Part shown: one piece after another, positions 8,552 to 16,824 of the stretch
Layout: the number at the start of each line of letters is the position of its first letter
How positions within the stretch are numbered: position 1 is the first letter of the stretch
Source: Deefgea rivuli DSM 18356
GTDB lineage: Bacteria > Pseudomonadota > Gammaproteobacteria > Burkholderiales > Chitinibacteraceae
Assembly (NCBI RefSeq): GCF_000620145.1
Contig: NZ_JHVM01000018.1
Coordinates: forward strand, 1 to 56,806
Reading direction: 5' to 3'
Length of the DNA: 56,806 nt
Translations under genes and position numbers: made by a program
The notes under the pieces: model-generated
What the model was told of the DNA's origin: nothing
The model's database searches: none
The model's input: only the letters and a program-made list of their open reading frames with translations

Positions 8552-8708
8552 ACAAACTTTGCTCCATTTAGTTGTGCAGCAATACTTAGCTGGCATCAAA
8601 TAAATTACCCCTCATAGCTGACAGTCCCCATCAAACGCAAACCATCATGCCCCAAGCATAAATAACAGGCAATGAAATTTCGCCCAACACATCTCAAGCC
8701 CATAAAAA

Positions 8709-8737
8709 AACGCCACGATCAAATCGTGGCGTTTTTC
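8709..8737 (-). terminator. Rho-independent terminator of the chitinase gene
   Basis: Stem CGCCACGAT / ATCGTGGCG with a 3-base loop, flanked by A-run and T-run, so it can work on both strands. It lies about 30 bp after the chitinase stop. Confidence 0.85.
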
Positions 8738-8768
8738 GTTAAGCCAGCGTGCTGGCTTAGAGACTAGC

Positions 8769-11663
8769 TTATTGCTTAATACCGTACACTTTACCGTTTG
8801 GCAGAGTGAGCGTTACGCCGCTTGGTTGTGTCATAGGCATAAACACACGCATACCGATCGTGATGGTTTTGCCTGCGCTAAAGTCAGTCACGCCCCAGCC
8901 AGTGCCACCTTTCAGTTCGTACGAAATACGGTGGAAGCCGTTTGGCAAGCCGCCTACGTTACCGATGGTGTTGCTAGCAGGAACCGCAGACCAAGTACCG
9001 CCACTGTAGATGTCAACGAGGTTTTCTACGCCGTTACCTGCTGGTGGATCGCTAGGTTTCAGGTATTGAACTTCAGATTGTACCAATGGTGTCGATGGCG
9101 CCACGTTGAACGACACTTTCGCGCCAGTCAAATCAACAGTTGAGTTGTTTTTCAGTTTCACACCGATAGCGAGTGGATAGTTTTCCTCACCTTTAGGTTT
9201 GAAGCCAACCAAATCAAGCGTTACATCCAGTACTTCGGCTGGTTGAACAAAGTTTACATCGCCCGCTTTGATACCGTATGGTGCTGCTGCGCGCAATTTA
9301 GTCGCTGCGAGTGCGGTCAAAGTGCTACCCATGCCGTACGAGCTAGTACCGTTTTGAGCTGGCGTGCTGTAATCACCCGCCATTTCCCAGTACATGATAC
9401 CGCCAGCGCCTTGATCGATTGCGTACTGTACTTTGGCTGCGAATGATTTCTCATTTTCAGTCGACAAGAACACTTTCTTCGCGGCATTCCACAATGAAGA
9501 TGATTTCGCAACATCATCGTAGCTTTCAACGTAAGTACCAGTGACTTGGTTAGCTGGCTTAGTGATGTCGTGACCATATTGAGCAACGTACGGAACTGGC
9601 AAGCCATCACGCAAGTTGTTCACGTGCCACAATGGATTCACACCGGCAAACATTTCATTGCCTGCTGCATCACGGTCGAACCACAAGTTATCAATACCTT
9701 GTGCGCCGAAGCCGCATGGTGCGCCCGCTTTAGTCAAGGCGTTCGGGCCCATGTTCAAACCAGTACCTAAGTAGCACTTAGTTTGATCAGCCAGAGCCGA
9801 AAGACCCCACAGACCATTCACGCCGCCCGTTACGTTTTGTGAACCGCGAGTGTAGTACGGTAGACCGATATTGATACGACCACCTGCCAATGCAGTACGG
9901 AAGTATTTATAAGACCAGTCAATGTTCAAGTAACCTTGCGAATTGTAGTAATGCGCATCGCCACCTTGGTAGATCTTCGCATCAGCGATTTCGTTATCTT
10001 TACCTGTGTCATACAAAGCTGCATTGTGACCCACGAAGTGGTTCCATGCGCCGTGCAAGTCGTACGTCATGATGTTGACGTAATCGAGGTATTTAACGGC
10101 TTCGAAGTCTTCCATACCGCGCAGCAAGTAGCCTGACGAAGGTGATGCAATCGTCAACATGTAGTACTTGTTATCCGCTACGGCTTGTTTATCCAACTCA
10201 GCACGCAGAGTTTTGGTCAAAGCCATATAGCCTTTCCACAAGTCGCCACGTTTTGCATTACCGATTTTCCAGTCTTCTGGATTACCAGCATCTGCCATTG
10301 AAGTTGGGTATTCGTAATCGATATCGATACCGTCAAAGCCGTATTGCTTAACGAATGCAGCAGCTGATTTAGCAAAAGTATTGATACGATCTTGATTCAC
10401 TGCGCCCGTTGCTGGGTCAGTTGTCAGTGCGTAGAAACCACCACTTACAGTACGGCCATCGGCATCATTAAAGAAACCGCCAGTCTCAGCCCAACCACCA
10501 ACAGAGAGCAGCAATTTCACGCCGTTCTTGTTGTTGGTCTTCAACATGTTGAAGTGACCTTTGTATGGCAGGCTAGGATTCAGCGCGTATTTAGCGCCTT
10601 TCTCTGGCCATTCCATGCCAACTGATGAGTTGTTTGGATTGTTTACATCACCAATCGATACTTTCCATTGGTCATTCACGTGTGCAAATGCATAGTTCAC
10701 GTGAGTGATGTCATTCCAAGGCACGTCTGCGCCGAGGTATGAAGGTTGACCATTTTTGCCGGTGCGCCAGTTAGTGAAGTAACCGATGCTACGGCGTTTC
10801 ATGTTGTTAGCCAGTTTTTCACGGCCGTTCGTGTCGTATGCATCGCAATACGGAACGTTCGCAACTTCAGACACCAAGCCAGCTGGGCGGCATTGGTCTT
10901 GCGAACCAACGATAGGCGTTGTAGTTGGTGTTGGCGTCACAACCGGCGTTGTTGTCGGGGTTACCGTCGGCGTAGCAGTTGCAGTCGCAGTTGGTTTTGG
11001 CGTTGCGGTAACAACAGGTGTTGCTGTTGGCGTTGCAGTCGGCGTAGCGGTTGCAGTCGCAGTTGGTTTTGGTGTTGCAGTAACCACCGGCGTTGCCGTT
11101 GGTGTTGCAGTCACAACTGGAGTCGCAGTCGGTGTTGCGGTAACCACTGGCGTTGCTGTCGCAGTCGCAGTTGGTGTTGGCGTTACAACCCCACCAACGC
11201 ATGGACCAAGATCAAGCCAAGGTTTACCAGAGCCAACGTTAGTCGCTGGATCATTATTTTGTGTCCACCACTGTGCTTTGTAGTTACGACCGTTCGAGCT
11301 CACCAATGCACCACCGTTGTAGGCAGTTGCAGAGTTCCAAGCCGCGTAAGTACATGCACCCGGAGCTGGTGTTGGCGTTGCAACAACTGGCGTTGGTGTT
11401 GCAGTAACAGGGGTTGCAGTCGGAGCGATTGGCGTTGCAGTTGCTACTGCAGTAATAGCTTCCCAAGGGCCCCATTGTTCGGCGCCAGGTACGTTACCCT
11501 GAGTCCACCATTTGGCTTTGTAATCTTTGCCAGAGTAAGTAACAACGTCACCTGCAACATAAGTTGCAGTGCTATTCCATGCAGCGGCTGCAAAAGCATT
11601 CACTGAGATCATTGCAATGGCGGCCGGGATAGCTGCGAGTGCGATGCGATTCAAATGGGACAT
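8769..11663 (-). CDS. Secreted GH18 chitinase with two CBM5/12 modules
   Basis: 964 residues. Signal peptide to about residue 26 (ends VNAFAAA). Two chitin-binding CBM5/12 modules follow, at about 27-70 ([30 protein letters not shown]) and about 112-155 ([29 protein letters not shown]). A Thr/Pro/Ala/Val linker spans about 157-250. The GH18 catalytic barrel is at about 285-740, with the DxxDxDxE motif at Asp444, Asp447, Asp449 and catalytic Glu451 ([11 protein letters not shown]). A C-terminal domain (about 780-960) resembles the ChiC-type chitinase C-terminal domain. The enzyme cleaves beta-1,4-GlcNAc links in chitin outside the cell. ATG 11663 is supported by AGGAGGAG just upstream. The gene is transcribed alone and ends at a strong terminator. 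Confidence 0.95.
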   Translation of the reverse strand: MSHLNRIALAAIPAAIAMISVNAFAAAAWNSTATYVAGDVVTYSGKDYKAKWWTQGNVPGAEQWGPWEAITAVATATPIAPTATPVTATPTPVVATPTPAPGACTYAAWNSATAYNGGALVSSNGRNYKAQWWTQNNDPATNVGSGKPWLDLGPCVGGVVTPTPTATATATPVVTATPTATPVVTATPTATPVVTATPKPTATATATPTATPTATPVVTATPKPTATATATPTVTPTTTPVVTPTPTTTPIVGSQDQCRPAGLVSEVANVPYCDAYDTNGREKLANNMKRRSIGYFTNWRTGKNGQPSYLGADVPWNDITHVNYAFAHVNDQWKVSIGDVNNPNNSSVGMEWPEKGAKYALNPSLPYKGHFNMLKTNNKNGVKLLLSVGGWAETGGFFNDADGRTVSGGFYALTTDPATGAVNQDRINTFAKSAAAFVKQYGFDGIDIDYEYPTSMADAGNPEDWKIGNAKRGDLWKGYMALTKTLRAELDKQAVADNKYYMLTIASPSSGYLLRGMEDFEAVKYLDYVNIMTYDLHGAWNHFVGHNAALYDTGKDNEIADAKIYQGGDAHYYNSQGYLNIDWSYKYFRTALAGGRINIGLPYYTRGSQNVTGGVNGLWGLSALADQTKCYLGTGLNMGPNALTKAGAPCGFGAQGIDNLWFDRDAAGNEMFAGVNPLWHVNNLRDGLPVPYVAQYGHDITKPANQVTGTYVESYDDVAKSSSLWNAAKKVFLSTENEKSFAAKVQYAIDQGAGGIMYWEMAGDYSTPAQNGTSSYGMGSTLTALAATKLRAAAPYGIKAGDVNFVQPAEVLDVTLDLVGFKPKGEENYPLAIGVKLKNNSTVDLTGAKVSFNVAPSTPLVQSEVQYLKPSDPPAGNGVENLVDIYSGGTWSAVPASNTIGNVGGLPNGFHRISYELKGGTGWGVTDFSAGKTITIGMRVFMPMTQPSGVTLTLPNGKVYGIKQ
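10915..11190 (-). repeat. Tandem repeats coding the chitinase Thr-Pro linker
   Basis: Degenerate units of about 6 codons (ACTGCxACxCCA types) encode runs of ATPTATPVV and TATATP between the second CBM and the catalytic domain. A shorter stretch at about 11370-11450 links the two CBMs. Such DNA can change copy number by slippage in steps that keep the frame. Confidence 0.8.
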
Positions 11664-11703
11664 TAAAGTCTCCTCCTATTATTGATTGGCATTCGTGCCG
11701 CAA

Positions 11704-11719
11704 AATAAGTGGTCTTATT
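11704..11719. promoter_or_regulatory. Palindrome in the chitinase leader, possible operator
   Basis: Six-base arms AATAAG and CTTATT around TGGT, located between the chitinase start and its likely promoter. A regulator site is inferred only from symmetry and place. Confidence 0.35.
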
Positions 11720-12035
11720 CTGCAGCTTAGGGTTATTACCATTTTGTAAGAATCTAGGTATTTACCCTTGCTGAGCGACCACACCATTTCCAGGCCGACC
11801 GCGGCAATTACGATTAATCCTGAAGCCAAAACCCTTGTCAACACCACAAAACCAAACAAATACTTTCTTGCCTAATTGAAACAAACATGCGTTATTTACG
11901 ACTACAAAGCATAGCAACAAAAACAATATTGCACCGCAACAAAAAACTTTTAAACCATTGAATAATATAAATTAAATATTCAACAAAATCAGTCGCAGTA
12001 CGTCAATTAGCATTAACTTATGTAACTTTTCTTAC

Positions 12036-12083
12036 TTTTACTTGGTAGTTTTTCGCGTAATATTTTTTTAAAACTACGTAAAA
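12036..12083. other. Long hairpin in the intergenic region
   Basis: TTTTAC (12036-12041) and GTAGTTTT (12045-12052), separated by TTG, pair with AAAACTAC (12070-12077) and GTAAAA (12078-12083). That is fourteen pairs with a 3-base bulge. No gene end lies close by, so an ordinary terminator is unlikely. Confidence 0.5.
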
Positions 12084-12308
12084 GTGTGACGAAAATCTCA
12101 TGGAATTTTCTGATTAAAAAATAGGCCAAATATTTTACTTTCCCGATACTTTCTTAGTGTTTTCTTGAAAGAAATATCCATTCATTGCTAATCGCGGTCA
12201 GTCAAAGGTATTAGTACATCTAATTTGCTCGCCAGATAACAAACCTGTGCCTTGCCCCCAAGCCCTGCTTCTGATACAAACAAGCCTCATTCATCGGTAA
12301 AACTTAAT

Positions 12309-12902
12309 ATGTTGATTCGCAAACTATTTAAATTTGAAAACGCCCATATCGTCCGCAATTGCTCGTCCGAGCGCTGCCGCACGTCGATTCATGGCCACAG
12401 CTATAAAGTAGAAGTGCTGCTGGAGGCCGATGCGCTCGACAATGGGCAAATGGTTTACGATTTTGGCTTGATGAAAGGCACGATTCGCGATGTGATCGAT
12501 GCATTCGATCATGCGATCTGCTTTTGGGATAAAGACGACGCGGAATACATCCGCTTGTGTAAAACCTTTTCAGCGCGCTGGATTGCAATGCCGGTGTCGC
12601 CATCAGCTGAGCAATTTGCGCGCCTGTTCTTTGTGATTATCGATCAAGTGCTGGCGCAAACGGTGATGGCCAATGGCGAAAGCGACGTTCGCCTACATTC
12701 GATCATCGCGCACGAAACCGAAACCGGCTACGCCCAAGCCTTCCGCCACGACGCCTACAATCCGCGCATGGGCGAAATCCAACTCTCGCAGATTGAGTTT
12801 TCTGCGCAATGCCAGCAAGAATGGATTGATCCAGCGATGTACCAAAAGCTACTCGATGGCGTGAAGTTCACAAATCCGGTCGTGCCACAGCAAGTTATAT
12901 AA
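12309..12902 (+). CDS. 6-pyruvoyl-tetrahydropterin synthase / QueD-family protein
   Basis: 197 residues from ATG 12309; the upstream frame (from 12252) adds a Ser/Pro-rich tail without homology. The start LIRKLFKFENAHIV and zinc ligands His13, His28 and His30 (SIHGHSYKVEV) match the PTPS/QueD family, with a Cys at 23 (SSERCRTSIHGH) in the position of the catalytic Cys. QueD makes 6-carboxytetrahydropterin for queuosine and related 7-deazaguanines. The protein is longer than typical QueD (about 120 residues), with an insertion in the second half, so a related pterin reaction is possible. It stands alone, closed by the terminator at 12925. Confidence 0.85.
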   Translation: MLIRKLFKFENAHIVRNCSSERCRTSIHGHSYKVEVLLEADALDNGQMVYDFGLMKGTIRDVIDAFDHAICFWDKDDAEYIRLCKTFSARWIAMPVSPSAEQFARLFFVIIDQVLAQTVMANGESDVRLHSIIAHETETGYAQAFRHDAYNPRMGEIQLSQIEFSAQCQQEWIDPAMYQKLLDGVKFTNPVVPQQVI

Positions 12903-12924
12903 AGTAGCGCCAAAACGACATTAG

Positions 12925-12962
12925 TAAAAAAGCCCGCTGGATTGACCTAGCGGGCTTTTTCT
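12925..12962 (+). terminator. Rho-independent terminator
   Basis: AAAAAGCCCGCT pairs with AGCGGGCTTTTT around GGATTGACCT, followed by more T. It lies 23 bp after the QueD-like gene. Confidence 0.9.
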
Positions 12963-13017
12963 TTCCTCATTTAAATCCACATCGACAGACATTGAAAAAC
13001 ACCAAACCTTATTAATT

Positions 13018-13098
13018 CGTCATTCCGGCGTAGGCCGGAATCCAGCTGCAATGGTCACTTTAGCGTCACTCTGGATACCGGCCTACGCCGGTATGACG
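13018..13098. repeat. 81-bp CGTCATTCC repeat, copy 1
   Basis: Starts CGTCATTCCGGCGTAGGCC and ends CGCCGGTATGACG. The two ends pair with each other and each half also forms a small hairpin. The same 81-bp unit, including its spacer AGCTGCAATGG, recurs at 50791-50871, and a solo arm is at 53879-53905. The flanking stretch 12963-13161 shows no gene. Confidence 0.85.
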
Positions 13099-13161
13099 AC
13101 AATTTTGGATATTTCAAACTTGCGTCAATGTTTCCCCAGAAATGAAGGGGTTATCTGCTAA

Positions 13162-13866
13162 TTATTGCAACTTCACCCCTAACAATAATCCCGCCAACAC
13201 CAAATCCTGCGGATAGGTCACTTTCAGATTCCACGGACTACCCATAATCAATTTCGGCGATTTGCCGAGGCGTTCTAGCGCGCTGGCTTCGTCGGTGATG
13301 TCTGCAACATGTTCGGGCAGCGCCGCTTGTAGTGCAGCGAGCAATTCTTGCTGACGGAACATTTGCGGCGTTTGTGCTTGCCAGAGTCCGGCGCGTGGCG
13401 TCGTGTGAGCGATACTTTGCTCGTTGGTCGCCACTTTAAGGGTATCGGCCACTGGCACAGCGAGAATACCGCCTACGTCGTCATACTCCAACTGGGCAAT
13501 CATGTCATCGACTTGCTGACTACGCAAACAAGGCCGTGCGGCATCGTGAACTAAGACCCAAGCGTCCGACGCAGGCAATGCCGCTAAGCCATTCAGCACT
13601 GACTGAGCACGACTGTCGCCGCCAACGCGCAGCACCAGCAGGCGCGCGAATGACTCACCGAGCAATGCTCGCCAGTCGTAGCTTTCCCACCATTCATCTT
13701 CCGGCGAAATCACGACGACGACTTGCGCCAATCGCGCCGCGCCCAGTAATGCGCGCAGCGTGTGGGCGATCAACGGTTGGCCGAGTAAATCAAGATATTG
13801 TTTCGGCGTGGTCGACGCCATGCGGCTGCCGCTTCCGGCGGCGGGAACCAGCGCAATCGCGCTCAT
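13162..13866 (-). CDS. ispD: 2-C-methyl-D-erythritol 4-phosphate cytidylyltransferase
   Basis: 234 residues, the normal IspD length. It starts with the nucleotidyltransferase motif ALVPAAGSGSRM and TPKQYLDLLGQPLIAHTL; VHDAARPC and the C-terminal DLVLAGLLL region also fit. IspD transfers CMP from CTP to methylerythritol phosphate in the non-mevalonate isoprenoid pathway, in the cytosol. Its ATG overlaps the end of the TPR gene by 4 bp (13863-13866), so the two are probably co-transcribed behind dnaQ. The usual partner ispF is not immediately downstream, where only an 81-bp repeat and the convergent QueD-like gene follow. Confidence 0.95.
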   Translation of the reverse strand: MSAIALVPAAGSGSRMASTTPKQYLDLLGQPLIAHTLRALLGAARLAQVVVVISPEDEWWESYDWRALLGESFARLLVLRVGGDSRAQSVLNGLAALPASDAWVLVHDAARPCLRSQQVDDMIAQLEYDDVGGILAVPVADTLKVATNEQSIAHTTPRAGLWQAQTPQMFRQQELLAALQAALPEHVADITDEASALERLGKSPKLIMGSPWNLKVTYPQDLVLAGLLLGVKLQ

Positions 13867-14780
13867 ACTGACTCATCCTCAGCGTCTTCATCGGCATCGA
13901 GTGCGTTGTAAACTTCAACGAGTTCGACTTCGGGATGTGCTGCTTGCCAAGCGTCGAGCACGTCGGCCAGCGCTTGATCGTTCAGCGCCGCGACGCCAAA
14001 TTCACGTTTCGGCTGCCATTCCTGCGCGGTTTCAGCGGCTGCGTGATCGTGATGCTCGTGTGGCTCTCCTTCGCTGCATGCCTTGCATAACATCTGCACA
14101 TTGCTGCCCCAATCTTCTAGCGCCAAGCCAGAATCGGCAACTAAGCGATCAAGGGTATTCACCGCTAGCGCATTAGGAACAATGGCTTCAATCACATACG
14201 TCGAATAATCTGAGCGTTGCCAGAATTCTAGCCAATCAAATACCGGGACCTCTTTACCATTCAGTTCCCGCGTTCCACGCGGTGCGCCGTCATGCAGCAC
14301 GATGTCGTGAAAGCGCACGCCACAATCGGGCATAGGTACGCTAACAATTTGCGCTCGCGCCGGATCAAGGCGATTGGCCCACAGCACTTCAACATGCTCA
14401 CCTTGCGTGATGCGTACCGGAATCAATCCAAGCTTTAAGTCTGGCGCGGTAGTTGTTGCCGCATCCAGCGTGATGCCAAAGAATTCCCAAGCCTTCGCCG
14501 CAGTCGCCCAATCAGAAATCGCCGTCGCAGCGATACCCAGATTCCACCATGCGGCTTCGTCTTCGGAATTGAGCTCCGCAGCGCGGCGGTTGTAACGTAG
14601 CGACTCGGCCCAGCGGCTTTGATATTTATATAACAGCGCCAAATCGTAATTAGTCACCGCGTCTTGCTCATCAATCGCCAGCGCAGCTAAAAAATGCTGC
14701 TCAGCCAGCGCCTCATCATGCTCGTTCCACGCGGCATGCGCGGCGGATTTAAGTTCAGTCGTATTCATACACACGCTCAT
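13863..14780 (-). CDS. Tetratricopeptide repeat protein
   Basis: 305 residues. N-terminal TPR units (about 5-110) read AEQHFLAALAIDEQDAVTNY, LALLYKYQSRWAESLRYNRR and AAWWNLGIAATAISDWATAA. The C-terminal 190 residues are a separate conserved domain without recognised catalytic motifs; they contain KLGLIPVRITQGEHVEVLW and a Cys/His cluster MLCKACSEGEPHEHHDHA that might bind metal. TPRs mediate protein contacts, and the partner is unknown. The start overlaps the dnaQ stop as ATGA (14777-14780), with a second possible ATG at 14768. It is likely translated in one operon with dnaQ and ispD. Confidence 0.8.
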   Translation of the reverse strand: MSVCMNTTELKSAAHAAWNEHDEALAEQHFLAALAIDEQDAVTNYDLALLYKYQSRWAESLRYNRRAAELNSEDEAAWWNLGIAATAISDWATAAKAWEFFGITLDAATTTAPDLKLGLIPVRITQGEHVEVLWANRLDPARAQIVSVPMPDCGVRFHDIVLHDGAPRGTRELNGKEVPVFDWLEFWQRSDYSTYVIEAIVPNALAVNTLDRLVADSGLALEDWGSNVQMLCKACSEGEPHEHHDHAAAETAQEWQPKREFGVAALNDQALADVLDAWQAAHPEVELVEVYNALDADEDAEDESV

Positions 14781-15517
14781 TGTGGATTGCCCTCGGTATT
14801 CGGCAACAGCGGTTCAAGTTCGCGCCACACGCACGAGCCTTTGACAGCTTTATCGAGCGCATTGAGATATTTTTGGTGCAACGCCAGCTCTTCAGCGCTG
14901 GCCTGCGTGACGATGAGCGGCAAGCTATTGCTGCGGCGCTCTAAATTGCTGGCGTTTTCTTCGGCAGTCGGCGCGTAGTCGATCAGCAGACTATCTTGGC
15001 CGCGCGTCATCGCCATATACACTTCGGCGAGCAGCTCACAGTCAATCAGCGCGCCGTGCAATGTCCGGCCTGAGCGATCCACTTCGTAGCGATCACACAG
15101 CGCATCCAGACTGTTACGCTTACCCGGCCACAGATCTTTGGCCATTTTCAGCGTGTCGGTGATGCTGACAACGTAATCTTGAATCTTGCCGCGCCCCAGT
15201 TTACCTAGCTCCATATTTAGGTAGCCCACGTCAAACGGCGCGTTGTGGATAATCAGCTCAGCGCCTTGCACATAGGCGAGAAAATCATCGACCACTTCGG
15301 CAAACTTGGGTTTGTCGCTCAAAAATTGCGTTGTCAAGCCGTGGACGTTCAAAGCGCCCTCTTCCGAATCGCGCCCCGGATTCACGTAGCGATGAAAATG
15401 CGCGTCACTTTTGGAGAGCTTGCGATCGATCATTTCTACCGCCGCCATTTCCAGCAAACGATTGCCATCTTCAACGCGCAAACCCGTCGTTTCGGTATCT
15501 AAAAACAGCTGACGCAT
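14777..15517 (-). CDS. dnaQ: DNA polymerase III epsilon subunit (3'-5' proofreading exonuclease)
   Basis: 246 residues from ATG 15517, giving the family start MRQLFLDTETTGL; the frame opens 7 codons earlier but those residues are not conserved. Exonuclease motifs: ExoI DTETTGL with the catalytic Asp/Glu, ExoII in LIIHNAPFDVGYLNMEL, and ExoIII in HGALIDCELLAEVYM. The subunit proofreads within the replicative polymerase core. The C-terminal tail (about 185-246) should contact the alpha subunit. It is first in the dnaQ-TPR-ispD group. Confidence 0.95.
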   Translation of the reverse strand: MRQLFLDTETTGLRVEDGNRLLEMAAVEMIDRKLSKSDAHFHRYVNPGRDSEEGALNVHGLTTQFLSDKPKFAEVVDDFLAYVQGAELIIHNAPFDVGYLNMELGKLGRGKIQDYVVSITDTLKMAKDLWPGKRNSLDALCDRYEVDRSGRTLHGALIDCELLAEVYMAMTRGQDSLLIDYAPTAEENASNLERRSNSLPLIVTQASAEELALHQKYLNALDKAVKGSCVWRELEPLLPNTEGNPQ

Positions 15518-15606
15518 ACGAAATTCCCCACAAAACAATGGCGGCTATTGTAACTGATGTTCGTGCCAGCCTGCGCCCAGCGCGGTGAAATCCAAAGTCA
15601 AAACCG

Positions 15607-15842
15607 GAGTCCACGAAAGGCACGAAAAACACGAAAGAAAGACAAAAAAACGAAGCCGCTTAAGTTTCTATGCAAGAAAACTTCGTGGGAGCGGGCTTGC
15701 CCGCGAAAGCATTGCCAATACAGAGCAAAAATGAATCCGTACTCAGTGCCTTCGCGGGCAAGTCCACTCCTACAAATTCAATTGCTTTGCCTCTTTTCGT
15801 TTTTGTATTTTTTCGTGCCTTTCGTGTTTTTCGTGGACTCCT
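15607..15842. repeat. TTTCGTG-arm inverted repeat with nested REP pair, copy 1
   Basis: Left arm 15607-15636 (GTCCACGAAAGGCACGAAAA and on) pairs with right arm 15810-15842, each made of repeated CACGAAA/TTTCGTG units. Between them lie 15684-15707 (GTGGGAGCGGGCTTGCCCGC) and its inverted partner 15750-15773 (CTTCGCGGGCAAGTCCACTC), which look like the REP sequences known from Pseudomonas. The gap 15518-15945 contains only this structure. Open frames across it are low-complexity and not supported as genes. Confidence 0.8.
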
Positions 15843-15945
15843 GCTTTTCAGCCCCAGTTCATTTTTTTTCGATGACTCGTTCAAATCATTTCGCCGCAGG
15901 GTTTTGCGCAAAATCGTATGATTGAAGCATCAAAAAGGATGACCT

Positions 15946-16746
15946 ATGCCACGCACTCTCTTTATTAGCCACGGCGCGCCGACGTTGGTGATTGACGATA
16001 TTCCGGCTCGCGATTTCCTGCTGTCGCTCGGCCAAACCATGCCGCGCCCTAAGTTGATCGTACTGATTTCGGCGCACAATATTCAGGCTCAGAATACCGT
16101 TGGCATCACGCACCAATGGCAGGAATGGCAAGACTTTAGCGGCTTTGCGCCTGAACTCTACCAAATGCAATATCGCCCACAAGGCGATACGAATTTCGCG
16201 CAACGCTTAGCGCAGCAACTCGCGAATTTGGGCACGACGATTGCGATAAGCGATGATGCGGCGCTCGATCATGGCGCGTGGGTGCCACTGAAACTGATGT
16301 ATCCGAACGCCGATGTGCCGGTCGTGACAGTTTCATTGGCGCAAAATATGGATGCCGCCGCGCATTGGGCTTTGGGGGAACATTTGGCGGAAATTTTGCC
16401 GGATGATGTATTACTGATCGGTTCAGGCAGCATCACGCATAATTTGCGCGAAGCCTTTGGGCGGATGCAGACGGGACAAACTGAATTTGAGATTGAGCCG
16501 TATGTGGCTGAGTTCATTACTGCGACTTACTCAGCGCTCAATACCTATAGCCCTGATGATTGGGCAAACTGGCAAAATACCTTGCCGCACGCCCGCCGCG
16601 CGCATCCAACGCCCGAGCATTTTTTACCACTATTGATCGCGCGCGCTGCCGCAGGAAAATCAGCGACTAGCACCGCCTTGCATCAAAGTATGTCGCTGGG
16701 CGTATTGGGCATGGATGTGATTGGATTTGCACCAGCCACGACGTGA
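15946..16746 (+). CDS. Class III extradiol dioxygenase, DODA/YgiD type
   Basis: 266 residues, matching the usual length for 4,5-DOPA-extradiol-dioxygenase-like proteins. Conserved parts are LFISHGAPT (metal His), LIVLISAHN, ALDHGAWVPLKLMYP and LLIGSGSITHNLRE. The family opens catechol rings with a mononuclear metal; the bacterial members' natural substrate is poorly known. ATG 15946 follows AAGGATG at good distance. It stands alone, between the TTTCGTG repeat and the sensor kinase. Confidence 0.88.
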   Translation: MPRTLFISHGAPTLVIDDIPARDFLLSLGQTMPRPKLIVLISAHNIQAQNTVGITHQWQEWQDFSGFAPELYQMQYRPQGDTNFAQRLAQQLANLGTTIAISDDAALDHGAWVPLKLMYPNADVPVVTVSLAQNMDAAAHWALGEHLAEILPDDVLLIGSGSITHNLREAFGRMQTGQTEFEIEPYVAEFITATYSALNTYSPDDWANWQNTLPHARRAHPTPEHFLPLLIARAAAGKSATSTALHQSMSLGVLGMDVIGFAPATT

Positions 16747-16824
16747 GAAATGACAAAAATCACCCTAAAACCAGCTATAAAACGGAGACGCTATTTACAA
16801 TCAAAATAAATAACTGGGGTGACA

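Larger units (their letters stand above)
11664..12308. other. AT-rich divergent promoter region (chitinase / QueD-like gene)
   Basis: 645 bp without a supported gene. It contains the chitinase leader with a perfect palindrome AATAAG-TGGT-CTTATT at 11704-11719, about 45 bp before the chitinase start, and a long hairpin at 12036-12083. The rest is AT-rich with A- and T-tracts. Exact promoters cannot be fixed by eye. Confidence 0.6.

Noticed and set aside
8429-8617. 62-residue ORF
   Set aside because: It runs through the TTGGGCT repeat and the 47-mer and has no family likeness.
10915-11190. Possible CRISPR or minisatellite
   Set aside because: Units are short, degenerate and without spacers, and they code the linker of the chitinase.
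10746-11606. Long open frames on the plus strand opposite the chitinase
   Set aside because: They are Cys/Arg/Trp-rich or Val/Gly repeats produced by the reverse of the Thr-Pro linker; the minus-strand chitinase is certain.
15557-15925. ORFs across the TTTCGTG repeat
   Set aside because: Low-complexity Lys/Arg or Phe-rich translations caused by the inverted repeat on both strands.
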